Assembly: GCA_009731375.1 (NCBI GenBank)
Contig: BJOX01000127.1
Location: forward strand, 103,662-167,661
Length of the DNA: 64,000 nucleotides
Direction of reading: 5' to 3'
From: Paulinella micropora
Taxonomy: Eukaryota > Cercozoa > Imbricatea > Euglyphida
The notes under the pieces are model-generated. The model made no database searches. It worked only from the letters and a program-made list of their open reading frames with translations, and was not told the DNA's origin. Positions within the stretch are counted from its first letter, which is position 1; each line of letters starts with the position of its first letter. Both the position numbers and the translations under genes were made by a program. This document shows positions 1 to 9,962 of the stretch, in pieces.

Positions 1-1700
1 AACAAACTTAAAAGCAAATTCTGCATGTTGGGCATTGTTATCATCATAGATTCATAGTAGCCGGGACTATGAAAAAGGAGAAAGATTACCGTGTCGGACC
101 GGTTCCTGCCCACCTCTGAAGATGAAGTTAAAGTGTATTACAATTAATAAAAACATGTTTTAATATTATTTTTATATGTTCTGCAATCAGTGAATTGATT
201 TCCTTTCATTTTCACACGTTTTCAAAAAAGTCCATATACTTCATGGAAAATTTCGGAAAAAGGGATACCCCCAAGATTGTCGAATGTTTAGTTTTAAGGC
301 CAACGGCGTGGAGCTGTCAGAATACCACCACCGCGCTACAATTCGCCTGGTTCCTACGTCGGCTTCCTTTTAGTCTGCCAGTACCCAAAAAAAGGTATTG
401 ATCTAAGAACAGGGAGCAAGAGACTCGGAGAGGGAGGGCAGGGGCGCGCTAAGAATGTAAAAAAAATTAATAAAATCCTTGACAAAGTCCTACACTTGGC
501 ACTGAGAACTAAGCTTCCACTCACTTCCCGTCTATGGAACTTTTGGAATAATCAATAAAGCAGCAGTTCTTTGTTGTAATCTCCTCGCGCCTTCCTGAGC
601 GCAGGTCCTGCCTGACCGCTGCCACCAGGCGCAAAACGCGCCCAATTTGCTGCCGAAATGGACCGGCCGGCCCGCTCTTTTCCAAAGGGGAACAAGGTCC
701 TGTGCGTCTTCCCGGGAAAGCGTTCACGAGCAACAGCTTTGAGAGAGAGAAAGAGATGGAAGGGGGGAAGGGAAGGGGAAGGAGAGAGAGAGGGGAGGGG
801 GGAGAGGATGGGGGGGGGGGGGGGGGGGAGGGGGGGGCACAGAGCGGCACAGACTCTGCGAGTGATGACTCTGCGAGTGATGCAGGATAGGAGGGGAGAA
901 CAGAACAGAAACGAGAGAAAAAATTAGTAACAAAGAGATGAAATGTTTGTAACTTTTGTAACTCAAGAAAGTTTGCAAAAAGGAGGAGGAAGGAAAACAG
1001 CTGCACTCTGTATGTCTTTCCCCACGAAAAAAGATCGTGAGATCGCTTTTCAGTGTCACATTGTGTACTTCAACCCTAACCTACGTACTTCTCTGAAAAA
1101 TGTAATCAAAGTTACCCACCAAAATAGGAGGGTAAAAAGACTTGCTAAACCGTTCGGACCCTGTTTCAGTAAACTCGCCCCCCAACACCCACACTTTCAA
1201 GAGTGTTATCTGGCTGCTCAATTTCTGAACAATTCTAATTCTTGTCTGTCCGGCTGCACAATTTCTTTTGAATTTCATGGGGAAAAGGAAGTTTGACGTA
1301 ACATGAAAAAAGTGTAACGCCAAAAAGCGATTACGAACTAACTTACTAACGAACGCACGAACAAACGTTGTACGCGGAAAAAAACGATAAAAAAATTTAA
1401 AAAATTAAGCGAGCAGGTATATGTCATGCGGGCCGAAAATAGTCTATATATTTTGCATTAGTATTAACAACGGCTGTGTCTGCACTGTCTAATTTTTGCT
1501 AGTCTTCAGCGGATGAAAGTATCGGACTGAATCGTGTGCGAAGACTTAAACGGTATTCTGAAGGTATTCAAATCAAAAAAATGCAAAGCCGTGTGACTGA
1601 TCACCACTTAGTGCAAGAATCCGTGTCACAGTGTAACACTGATATCCTCTCAACGCCCAGTGTTGCAGTGCGCTTAGATTCCGTCCGAACGCATTTAATC
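1..1700. other. No supported gene
   Basis: Open frames here are short, overlap on both strands and run through a purine-rich tract with a G run near 810-830. I see no recognisable protein, splice pattern or RNA. It could be intergenic sequence or 3' flank of the UBC12-like gene ending at 2346. Confidence 0.5.
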
Positions 1701-1707
1701 GATTCGG

Positions 1708-1770
<63 letters not shown>

Positions 1771-1863
1771 TCTGAGAGAGAAGAGAGAGAGAGAGAGTCA
1801 GAGAGAGAGAGCGAGAGAGAGCGAGAGCGAGAGAGAGAGAAAGAGAGAGAGAGAGAGGGAGAG

Positions 1864-1909
<46 letters not shown>

Positions 1910-1955
1910 AACAAGAAAGAAAGAGAAAGAAAGAAAGAAAGAAAGAAATAGGAGA
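1708..1955. repeat. (GA)n microsatellite
   Basis: A GA dinucleotide tract with scattered interruptions runs about 250 bp and ends in GAAA-type tetranucleotides. The Glu-Arg and Leu-Ser open frames across it are repeat artefacts. Confidence 0.95.
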
Positions 1956-2345
1956 GAGAGAGAATGAGGAGGTGGAGTATTAATACTAGTAAGAGAACAT
2001 GTAGAACGGGATGTTCTGGATATGGTTGGCACCATGGTCCTGCGGATGTGGTGTGTGGCAGAGGGGTATGTGTGTTTCAACAGGACTAGTGTTGCAAGCA
2101 GCTGCGAGACCAGCATGGGCCAAGCTGTCATGTCTGCACGTCTGGCCTAGGCCTGTGCTTGTCTGTTGGGCGGCCTGAACAGCGATAAGCCAGGCCCGAG
2201 CCACCTTCGTGGTCCAAAGGAATGCAAGCGTCTGGACGAGGTGGGTGGGAATATAAACCATCGTATGAGTTGTGGCGTGTGTGAGGGGGAGGGGGGGGGC
2301 TGGAAGGGGAATCACGATGTGCTGAAGCAGTGTAGGTCCAAGCGC

Positions 2346-2512
2346 TTATAATAGTCCACGGTTTCTTTCGAAACGCTCCGAGCCGATGGAACCCCCGCGC
2401 ATCGAACTTCGCACGTTCCGCGTGAACTGTTCGGGGTTCTCACGCATGACTTTGGCGGCTTCGATGTTGAGTGGGTCGTTCGGGTTGGGATGGGAGAACA
2501 GAAACAAGAGGC
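2346..2512 (-). CDS. UBC12-like NEDD8-conjugating E2, terminal exon
   Basis: The minus strand has an acceptor (TGCTCAG) and then 55 codons to a TAA at 2346-2348. The peptide contains [18 protein letters not shown] followed by a conserved SMRGG and a GSERFE tail. This is the C-terminal layout of UBC12/UBE2M: a DPLN loop, the last E2 helix, then SMRGG. UBC12 transfers NEDD8 to cullins. The first codon is split, its first G coming from an upstream exon. The rest of the gene would lie at higher coordinates but only AT repeats, a gap and the viral block follow, so the gene is truncated, has a very long intron, or is separated by an assembly join. The family call rests on recognition of the C-terminal motif only; the catalytic Cys exon is not visible. 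Confidence 0.75.
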
Positions 2513-2570
2513 CTGAGCACAGCAGTCACACAGCATGCCATGCCACCAAGGCACACAAAGCACCCCCCCC

Positions 2571-2841
2571 ACACACACACACACACACACATATATATAA
2601 ATATTATTATATTATATTATATTATATATATATTATTATTATTATATTATATATATATGCATATATATATGTACATTATATATATATATGTACATATATA
2701 TATGTATATATAATATATTTGCATATATATACATATATATAAAAATATATATATGTATATATATACATTATATATATATATGTATATATATACATAGGTA
2801 TATACATACATACATATATATATATATATGTATACAGACAC
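2571..2841. repeat. (CA)n/(TA)n microsatellite
   Basis: A short CA tract is followed by about 250 bp of TA-rich dinucleotide and TATATG-type repeats, ending at an assembly gap. No gene is visible. Confidence 0.95.
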
Positions 2842-2851
2842 NNNNNNNNNN
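2842..2851. other. Assembly gap (10 N)
   Basis: Ten Ns separate host-type microsatellite from the AT-rich virus-like block. The 10-N length looks like a placeholder, so the left junction of the viral block is not established by contiguous sequence. Confidence 0.95.
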
Positions 2852-2853
2852 TA

Positions 2854-2946
2854 AATCAAGCCATAGCGGATTTAAAGAAAATGAAAGAGGAAAGAATTAC
2901 ACACAAGAATTTACAAATTATGAAAAAAATAATTAATGCTAATTGA
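2854..2946 (+). CDS. C-terminal fragment of unidentified viral-block protein
   Basis: An open frame runs out of the gap and ends at TGA 2944-2946. The 30 visible residues are Lys-rich and probably helical (ADLKKMKEERITHK). It is followed after 23 bp by another plus-strand ORF, the tight same-strand spacing seen through this block. Only the tail is present, so no function can be given. Confidence 0.45.
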   Translation, partial: NQAIADLKKMKEERITHKNLQIMKKIINAN

Positions 2947-2969
2947 CAAAATAATTATTATTTTATATA

Positions 2970-3368
2970 ATGATTAAAAACACACATGCATCCAATAGAT
3001 TGTCTAATAAGTTTATTAATAAACTCAACGAAGGAAACAGACCCGCGAGTGATGGATTTCAACTAAACCAGTTTGAATTGTGGAGTAGTCATGGTGCCCC
3101 ATTAGTTAATCAACCATTGACCGAATTTGGCGACCTTGTCTCACATGAGAAGAGTACTATTCAAAACACATTAACAGACATTTCTGATAACAAAGAAAAT
3201 GCGGATGTTGTTGATTTGGACACTGCTGTTAGCAGTTTGGCTTATTTAAAGAAAGCGGTTCAAAATGCTGAGGCAAGAGAGTTTCAATTGAGTTCACCAC
3301 AAGATACAAGACTTGACAATATACAAAATTCAGTTGATATTATTAGACAATCCGTTTCAAGTGAATAA
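2970..3368 (+). CDS. Hypothetical protein of PLV-like block
   Basis: A 132-residue ORF with an ATG start lies 83 bp upstream of the capsid gene on the same strand. It is hydrophilic. Its second half looks helical and could form a short coiled coil (SLAYLKKAVQNAEAREFQ). I see no signal peptide, membrane segment or catalytic motif. Its place directly before the major capsid gene suggests a virion or morphogenesis role, but that is inference only. Confidence 0.6.
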   Translation: MIKNTHASNRLSNKFINKLNEGNRPASDGFQLNQFELWSSHGAPLVNQPLTEFGDLVSHEKSTIQNTLTDISDNKENADVVDLDTAVSSLAYLKKAVQNAEAREFQLSSPQDTRLDNIQNSVDIIRQSVSSE

Positions 3369-3451
3369 TTAATTATTTTTAAATTCTATTATTATTTTTT
3401 ATTATAGGAACATTGCGAATTTTACTATCCTACAACCACAACAACAAAAAA

Positions 3452-4864
3452 ATGGAAGGAAAGGATTCTAAAAATACTGAGGAGTTGATGACCCTCAACA
3501 ACCTCAGATATGAGTTGCCAGCAAATCTAGCACTCACTGAACAGGGAAGTATCTTTAAGAAGAACTTCTCCGACCAGCAGACTTACACCAGTTTGTCTGG
3601 GACTGAAATGATTTTTACATTACAGGCAAGCACTGATTTTGTTTATGGAAAGAATTGTTATTTAACATTTGATGTCAAGGCCGACGGGTTGGTTACGACC
3701 GCAGGGAATAACTGCGCGATTGGTTTTCAAAACACTCCCGCGACTGCTATTTTTGAAAGATTTTTGTTGGAAAGTAAGGACGGTAGCGAACTTGAACGAA
3801 TTGAAGATTTGAATAAACTGGTGCGAAATACTCTCCCGTGGCATTATCCTTTTGATTATCGCCGACAGGCACAGATGGCGGGACAACGAGAGAATGCTGA
3901 AGTTAATGCTAATATTACCGATACTTCGGTTACTGATTTTGCTATTAATACTCCTACAGTCGTTGGCACTGGTCAATACTTAAAAGTTTGTATTCCTCTC
4001 CATTACTTTTCGGGGGTGTTTAATGAAGAAACTCTCATTCCTCCCTCTCTCATTAGTGGTATGAGGCTTCGTTTGACATTTGCACCACCTCAGGAAGCAT
4101 TTGCCATTATCGGAAGCACTGATGGTAAGGTTTCTACTGGGTTTGATGGTTCTGCTTTGACTCACACCGTATCAAATCCAGTTGTAATGTTAGAGACATT
4201 TTCTCTTGCTCCCGCCGTCCAGAGAAATATTATGGAACAGATGGGAAGCAAGGATGGGCTTCCATACACTTATGAAACATATTACAATCAAAAGGCTAAT
4301 CCGGGCACTTCCGATGATTTCAATCTTCAAGTGAATAAGGCCGTTGCTCGCGCTCAGTGCTTGTATATCGTAACTCAAAATGTGCTCGCTGACAATGCTG
4401 GTATTGATAACCTTGGAACTGCTCAAATGAATTATAAGCAGTATCAGTGTCGTATTGGTGATTGGTATGCTCCACAACAAAAGATGGAACTTGGAGGAAG
4501 CACCAATACTCTGGCCGCCATTCAACGAGGATGTGCCGAATTGTATATTAACAATCTTCAAGCGACTATGGGCATTCGCGATGCTTACATGTCTTCATCT
4601 GTTTCTCTTGAAAACTTTCGCAAGTGGTATTCTACTTCAGATAAAACAGGACTTACATCTAACTCAGGATTTGCTACCATTATCCAGACACTCAATCAAT
4701 CGCCACACATTGGAGCATCTGGTCTTGCGGTTAATAACTCACGAACTGCGGAAGTCACTCTTCGTTATGCGGCCGATTATAACACAGATCGCGCCATCAC
4801 CGCTTGGTTGAAATATGTTAAAGTCGCGTCTATCTATCCCAGTAGATGTGTCGTAAAACAATAA
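3452..4864 (+). CDS. Major capsid protein, PLV/virophage-like (double jelly-roll type)
   Basis: This intact 470-residue ORF is the best-preserved gene of the block. I chose the ATG at 3452 (MEGKDSKN); the frame can be extended upstream only from a non-ATG codon at 3413. The protein is beta-rich with few charges. It has an aromatic IPLHYFSGVFN segment and a later CRIGDWYAPQQ segment, which fit the icosahedral capsid proteins of polinton-like viruses and virophages: two jelly rolls, usually about 450-600 residues, forming pseudo-hexameric capsomers. A shorter gene with the character of the penton protein follows after 47 bp, the usual pairing. The assignment rests on length, composition, neighbours and remembered motif style. 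A structure prediction showing two eight-stranded jelly rolls would confirm it; another fold would refute it. Confidence 0.7.
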   Translation: MEGKDSKNTEELMTLNNLRYELPANLALTEQGSIFKKNFSDQQTYTSLSGTEMIFTLQASTDFVYGKNCYLTFDVKADGLVTTAGNNCAIGFQNTPATAIFERFLLESKDGSELERIEDLNKLVRNTLPWHYPFDYRRQAQMAGQRENAEVNANITDTSVTDFAINTPTVVGTGQYLKVCIPLHYFSGVFNEETLIPPSLISGMRLRLTFAPPQEAFAIIGSTDGKVSTGFDGSALTHTVSNPVVMLETFSLAPAVQRNIMEQMGSKDGLPYTYETYYNQKANPGTSDDFNLQVNKAVARAQCLYIVTQNVLADNAGIDNLGTAQMNYKQYQCRIGDWYAPQQKMELGGSTNTLAAIQRGCAELYINNLQATMGIRDAYMSSSVSLENFRKWYSTSDKTGLTSNSGFATIIQTLNQSPHIGASGLAVNNSRTAEVTLRYAADYNTDRAITAWLKYVKVASIYPSRCVVKQ

Positions 4865-4911
4865 AAAAACAATTAAAAAAATTAAAAATTAAAATATATT
4901 ATAATATAGCA

Positions 4912-5687
4912 ATGTCTTTTACGATCTCCAACTTAGAAGACGAAAAGCGAACCCGCAAAAATTTCCTCCTTCGTGTCTCCTCAAGTGATAAAACAGAATC
5001 AAAATCAGCTTCTACTCACAATGGCCGTTTCGTCGTTGATTTACCAGCAACTGGTCGTAATATTGATATAATCAGTGCTTATGTCGTAAAGAGTATCTCT
5101 ATCCCAAATGTTTTCCCAAACATATCGAGTTATGCCAACACTCTCACATTGACTAAAACAACTGGATCCGCTACAAAAACGGCAATCGTAACAGAAAATC
5201 AATACACCATTGATACATTTATTACCGCTCTTCAAACTGCGGTTAATTCAGCAATTGCCCCCGACTCCGTAGTTATAACTTTGAAGCTTTCACTGGTGAT
5301 ACGTATGCTTTTGATTACGATAATAGCACGATTAGAGACAAGATAGGACTAACTGCCGATATTTCGGCGGCGGCGAGTAGCACAATGCAATCTATCGTGA
5401 AATTAATCGGTGAAACGGCCGCTTATGTTCATAGTCGTGCTTTGAATCAGTCTGGTTTAGTTGAAGCAAATGGTAATTTCTCTGTCGTTGGTAAATGCAA
5501 TCTAGATAAACCCTATAGAGTCCAGTGCTACTTTGAATCGTCAAACGATGTTGCTGATTATGTGCCATTTAATACAACAAAAAGTTTAAGATCTATTGAC
5601 ATCGTCATTAGAAATGCGAGCGGTGAAGTTTTGGAGGTTCCTTTAAACTTTGAGGTTAGTATTCTCTTGAAGGCGTATCATGCGTAA
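4912..5687 (+). pseudogene. Minor capsid (penton-like) protein, frameshifted
   Basis: An ORF starting at ATG 4912 is open through about codon 123. The frame is then lost near 5281, where one base appears to be missing from a short T run. Reading continues at once in another frame (FEAFTGDTYAFDY) to a stop at 5687. Together the two parts give about 258 residues of beta-rich sequence, suitable for the single jelly-roll penton protein normally found beside the major capsid gene of PLVs and virophages. The break is a single 1-nt event in otherwise good coding sequence, so it may be a recent mutation of an integrated copy or a sequencing error. The function is inferred from position and size. Confidence 0.6.
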
Positions 5688-5719
5688 TAAAAAAGAAAAA
5701 CTATAAAATATAAGGAATA

Positions 5720-5947
5720 ATGACATTCATAGAAAATTTAGATATACTGTTTACATTGATACAAAATATTAACTCACGACGAAGACGACAACATAAAGAA
5801 CAAATCCCCTGCGGTGTCAATATTGATCAGTTTTACAAATATTTGAAGACAAATCACGCACAACTAACCGAAGAATTAATCAAGGATAAGGACTTTGAAT
5901 ATATAAAAAAAATGTCAATAGAGATAGAAAAATTCTTTGATAAATAA
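5720..5947 (+). CDS. Small hypothetical protein of PLV-like block
   Basis: This 75-residue ORF is preceded by an AT-rich leader containing TATAAAATAT just before the ATG. It is charged and probably helical, with an Arg-rich SRRRRQHK patch near residue 20. It closes the plus-strand capsid run; the next gene is convergent and ends 27 bp away. I recognise no family. Confidence 0.5.
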   Translation: MTFIENLDILFTLIQNINSRRRRQHKEQIPCGVNIDQFYKYLKTNHAQLTEELIKDKDFEYIKKMSIEIEKFFDK

Positions 5948-5973
5948 GCATAAATAAAAGTATTCTTTTTTGT

Positions 5974-7209
5974 TTAAATTTGGTCTTCAATCCAGTTAAG
6001 GCTTACATAAATACTCGCCGTTCCACCGCTTGTATTTTGTGCGGATATGGTAAATGTCTTGCTTCGTCCTATCTTGATATTATATTGAGACAAATCAATG
6101 TATATTGATGAACCACCAGACAACACATATGTAAATATCACACTTCCGCCCGTTCTTGTAGTTCCTGCCGTATCTACTTCGGCCAATGATGTGGCGGTAT
6201 CGTAATTTGAATAAGAAGGTGTTCCTCCTAATGTGGTATTAAGAATAATTCTCGCGATACACGTTTTAGTATCAGAATTACTTATACACAAATTCTCAAA
6301 GTAGATTATGTTATATTAATTCGTTTTGCTGTTGAATGTGGCGCGGTTTCTAATAGTAAATATGGCATTCTCAGTTGCTCCTATAGTTTTAACATTGTCA
6401 TACGAATTAGTTATAGCAATAGTCCGATCAATATTCCCTTCAACTGCCAAAAACATGCTGGCAGTTTTCATTACAACGGATCCAAGACTTGACGAATATG
6501 CCTTCGCATAAATCGCAAACGCCGCCTGATCCAATGATGGAGTGGTAGCAGTGCTCGCGTATTTAATTGAATGAATTACTTCCATTCGTCCAGTTCGTGG
6601 GTTTTCAATTTTGAATGTAATTTGACCACTGCCCAGATACTGAACAACTATTTCAAACCCATTCAATTTGGTAAAATCAATCGCGGGGAAGTTTCCAGTA
6701 TTATTACATTTATCAACATTCCACGCATATTGACTGACCACATTTTCTACGCCTCCCGCCGTTCTTACAACAGACATTCCCAAACTTGATTGTCTAAAAC
6801 ATAAATTGTCTGCTGGTGTGCCTATGCCAATATCGCAATTGAAACTATCTGCGGCGATAGATGACGGAAACAATGCGGAAAATCTAGCAACTAACCCCAT
6901 ACCACTTCTATATTTGGCTCTCTCAATAGTCGTAATCTGTGCCGTTAAATTACCTAAGGCGGATGTCGTTAAAAGCGCAATTGAATTAGCAGACGATACC
7001 ACCCCGCCATTAGTCTCAGTTTTGTCAAAGAATCGCGTATTAATACCATATGTGAATACATTTTGTAATACTGGCGACAAAGTGGCCGTTCGCAATTCTC
7101 CGAAGGCGGTTGTTGGCAAAGCATCTTTAATGCTATCTATTGATAAAGAAGAAGATGATGATGTAGTTGATGAAGATGGTGTATTCGTGCTTTGACCAAA
7201 AAGGTTCAT
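5974..7209 (-). pseudogene. Fibre/adhesin-like virion protein, one in-frame stop
   Basis: The minus-strand frame from the ATG at 7209 (MNLFGQSTN) is open for about 297 codons, meets a single TAA at 6316-6318, and continues in the same frame to 5974, for about 411 residues in all. The protein starts with a Ser/Thr-rich linker. Its low-charge, Gly/Ser/Thr/Asn-rich beta sequence (for example SGGSSIYIDLSQYN) then resembles jelly-roll or lectin-like surface proteins. It sits beside capsid genes. A receptor-binding or fibre role is inference. The stop could be a real nonsense mutation or a base error. Confidence 0.5.
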
Positions 7210-7233
7210 TTTATATTTTATATTATATAAAAT

Positions 7234-7509
7234 ATGCCAATAATAATACATGATTTGCCAAGTGATATAGTTGGACACATAAGAACATTTGTTTATTCAG
7301 AAATGTCCCAGCAGAATTATAAAAAAGAATTTTGTAATATATGTGGTTTGTCTCGCACACTCCAATCACATCCTCCTATCCTAGCAGTTGATATTGATAA
7401 TGTAGATGGTGTTCAGTTTTTCACAATCTGTTCCATTAATTGCTACAGACGAGAGTCTAATATTAGAGCAAGATATGGCGAACCGTCTTTAATCGTTGTT
7501 AAGTATTAA
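7234..7509 (+). CDS. Small F-box-like / zinc-binding protein
   Basis: This 91-residue ORF is divergent from the fibre-like gene, sharing a 24-bp AT-rich spacer (TATATAAAATATG) that must hold both starts. It begins with LPSDIVGHIRTF, which resembles the first helix of F-box proteins. Four cysteines follow as CNIC and CSINC, able to bind zinc. Short proteins pairing such a helix with Cys pairs are common in large DNA viruses. It overlaps the convergent recombinase-like gene by 4 bp. The F-box reading is tentative because the match is very short. Confidence 0.5.
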   Translation: MPIIIHDLPSDIVGHIRTFVYSEMSQQNYKKEFCNICGLSRTLQSHPPILAVDIDNVDGVQFFTICSINCYRRESNIRARYGEPSLIVVKY

Positions 7510-8756
7510 TCTTTTTGAAATTTTTGTTTATTTCTTGTGCTTCTCCGTAATGGTGCTTTTACTTCCTCTGTCGCGGTTTCTTCTTGTGGCACTTCTTTCT
7601 TCTCTTTGATAAACTTATTAACAATAACGGCTCCAATCTTGTTTAATTGTAGTAGTTTAATATTTGTTATTATTCCCCCGTGGTCGTTGTCAATCTGTTC
7701 AAGCAATTTATACTTATCATCTCTGCTTGCTTTTCTTCCTAATGGTTGATATTTGCTTTCTTCTTCTCCGTTTTCACTTTCAGTTTCATTAATATTATTT
7801 AAATTCAAACATAAATCTATCTTTCTTCTTAACTCCTCTAATTCTGTTTTAATTCCTTGTGCCTTAATTTCTTCAGGGTCGGCCACATTAACCCATGAAT
7901 AACTAAATGAAGTCAACATATCACCATGACCAAGAACATTTGAAACCCATGTATTAAAATTCTCTATTTTCGGATTGGCAAAATTACTATATGACAAACT
8001 AGCATATAGTTTCCGCAACATACTACTTTTCTGTGTGTATTCCGAAAGCCAAGGAAAGATTTTAATAATTCTTTTGTTTAGTTCATTGTTTTTTTGCTTA
8101 TCAAGCACACGCTCTTTGTTGATGATAACTGCTTTTTTCTTCTTGAAGTGGTTCCTTATTGAATTTACTTGTTCAATTACGAATTCAGGAGTAAAAAGGA
8201 CGACAGGTCTCTCAGTCCAATTCTTTTCTTGTCCTTCTCTCTTTTTTGCTAAATTATTTACCCTCAACCAACTTGGTTTATCTGGTATCAACTCGTATGT
8301 GTTACTTAATATCATATCGTTCATTTTAGCCATTACATCACGAACATCAATCTGTATTGTTTGTTCATTTTTTGCTTTGACATCTTTCTTATATCCTTCT
8401 ACAATATCAATCCGCTCGTCTTCATTCAGATGAAAATACTTATCCAGTTTGCTCATTTCATATACCTTTTCACTTTGATAAGGTTCTATTGCTTTTTTTC
8501 TTACCTCAGAAAGTCTTTGTCTTCTGCTGTTCAAATTAGGATACACGATAGCATATTTTGGATATATGGCTTTTAGTGCCTCAAGTGCCTCTTCATCACT
8601 CGTTGGTGTGCTAAATAGCGATATAATGGCATTATGAAAGGCGATACTTGGTTTCAACTCACTATCGTAGAAGTTGGACACGACTTCATAAATTTTATTT
8701 TCTGTAGTAGCAACTCTTAACTGCCTAACAAATTTTCTATCGTCTTCGCTCCACAT
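7506..8756 (-). CDS. Tyrosine recombinase / telomere resolvase-like protein
   Basis: An intact 416-residue ORF from ATG 8756. Near residues 240-290 it has SSMLRKLYASLSY, then VLGHGDM and a Tyr nine residues after the His (R248, H277, Y286). This is the Arg-His-Tyr arrangement of the tyrosine recombinase catalytic core, including the typical LGH and His-to-Tyr spacing. A GQEK segment at 175-178 followed by RPVVLFTPEFV could hold the active-site Lys loop. The first catalytic Arg, normally upstream in a GRR-like motif, is not obvious; SNTYELI at 151-157 sits about where it should be. The C-terminus is basic. Candidate roles are integration, or resolution of hairpin telomeres as done by protelomerases. 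A large palindrome lies 1.3 kb away. A generic integrase or a decayed enzyme remains possible. Confidence 0.55.
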   Translation of the reverse strand: MWSEDDRKFVRQLRVATTENKIYEVVSNFYDSELKPSIAFHNAIISLFSTPTSDEEALEALKAIYPKYAIVYPNLNSRRQRLSEVRKKAIEPYQSEKVYEMSKLDKYFHLNEDERIDIVEGYKKDVKAKNEQTIQIDVRDVMAKMNDMILSNTYELIPDKPSWLRVNNLAKKREGQEKNWTERPVVLFTPEFVIEQVNSIRNHFKKKKAVIINKERVLDKQKNNELNKRIIKIFPWLSEYTQKSSMLRKLYASLSYSNFANPKIENFNTWVSNVLGHGDMLTSFSYSWVNVADPEEIKAQGIKTELEELRRKIDLCLNLNNINETESENGEEESKYQPLGRKASRDDKYKLLEQIDNDHGGIITNIKLLQLNKIGAVIVNKFIKEKKEVPQEETATEEVKAPLRRSTRNKQKFQKD

Positions 8757-8842
8757 ACTCAGTGTATATTAAACAAGTCTATAATTTTTTTAAATTAAAA
8801 TACTCGAATGTCGTAATTATTTTTCCTTTGGTTGCCGTGTCC

Positions 8843-9270
8843 GACGTTGGCCGAGGTCTTAATGATTACATTGTCCGAGGTATTAATGATTGAAAAGTAA
8901 ACGTTGGCAGTCTAACATAAATAGCAGTGAGAGATTGAATAAAATTCGTTTTATTAAGGGGGGTGTCCAACGTTGGCCGAGATCTTAATGATTACGTGTC
9001 CGACGTTAGAGAGCAGAGCAGTGAGAGATTGAATAAAATTCGTTTTATTAAGGGGGGTGTCCAACGTTGGCCGAGGTCTTAATGACTACATTGTCCGACT
9101 TGGCCCTTATGGTGTTGGACACTTTTTGAGAGAGAGCAGTGAGAGAGTGAATAAAATTCGTTTTATTAATGGGGCTGTCCAACGTGTCCGACGTTTTGGA
9201 CCCGCGGGGGAAATTTTCCAAAGGGGGNNNNNNNNNNCACGTTGGCCACGTTGGACACGGGGCAGGAAGA
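8843..9270. repeat. Tandem repeats at right side of viral block
   Basis: Three copies of a unit starting GCAGTGAGAGA lie at about 8924, 9018 and 9136, spaced 94 and 118 bp. Each contains an AATAAAA-TTCG-TTTTATT hairpin followed by GTCCAACGTTGGCC and GAGGTCTTAATGA. Variants of the CCAACGTTGG palindrome recur between and around the copies. A 10-N gap (9228-9237) interrupts the last part. They could be terminal repeats, a replication origin or transcription terminators of the viral element. Confidence 0.75.
9228..9237. other. Assembly gap (10 N)
   Basis: The gap lies inside the GTCCAACGTTGG repeats. Related repeat motifs on both sides suggest the join is correct but the copy number is uncertain. 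Confidence 0.9.
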
Positions 9271-9362
9271 AGAAATATATTATCTCTCTCACCTGCTTAT
9301 ATATATTGATACATAAGGGCAAATATGTGTTAAACATAAGGGTCAATATTATATAAACAATC

Positions 9363-9840
9363 ATGCCCAGTGCTGATGATCAACGCAGAAACAGACAAAA
9401 TTATATATCACAAAAACATAGTGATAGTTTCGCGGAGTTGAGAATGCAAAGATACAATAAGGAATATTAGGAGCGGAATAAAGAAAAAATAACACAAAGA
9501 AAGAAGCAATACTGGAAAACAAAGACAAGATAAAAGAATACAATAAAGCGTATCACGAGAAAAAGAATGTAATTAAAAGGAATACAATTGAAAAACCACT
9601 TACTGAACGACAGAAAAAGAAAAGGAATATATGAAGAAATACGATCAGCAACGAAGCATGCTTAAAATCCAAGAGAAAAAATATGGTGAGAAACCAGACA
9701 AGAACATAAACCAATGGACTGCTTATTTCAACGAAAATAGAAAGCCTATTAAAATTCAGACCTGACCGAGACAATTTCCCATAAAAATGGAAACTAGAGA
9801 CGAGAAAGGTGAGGTCAAAAAGCACACCGCCAAAATTCTA
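9363..9840 (+). pseudogene. Decayed Lys/Arg/Tyr-rich viral ORF
   Basis: From the ATG at 9363 a coding-like stretch rich in Lys, Arg, Gln and Tyr (NRQNYISQKHSDSF, then YNKEY, ERNKEKITQRKKQYW) is broken by a TAG after 35 codons and by frameshifts. The other frames continue with the same bias (KEYNKAYHEKKN, QWTAYFNENRKPIK). Repeated Tyr-Lys-rich helical units of this type occur in small proteins of large DNA viruses and phages. I infer a once-continuous protein of about 150 residues. Function unknown. Confidence 0.4.
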
Positions 9841-9865
9841 ACTGCGGGGTTTTGGACAACTTTCT

Positions 9866-9934
9866 GTTTTTTGTATAAAGTAGTCCAGACTGCTTTTTTG
9901 CTTTTTGTATAAAGTTGGTCAGACTGCTTTTTTA
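9866..9934. repeat. Two 33-34 bp direct repeats
   Basis: Two adjacent copies of a unit built on TTTTTGTATAAAGT, a variable centre and CAGACTGCTTTTTT follow the decayed ORF. Their role is unknown; they lie between the viral block and the long inverted repeat. Confidence 0.7.
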
Positions 9935-9962
9935 CTCTTGTGTTGGGGTGCCCCCTCCCCCC

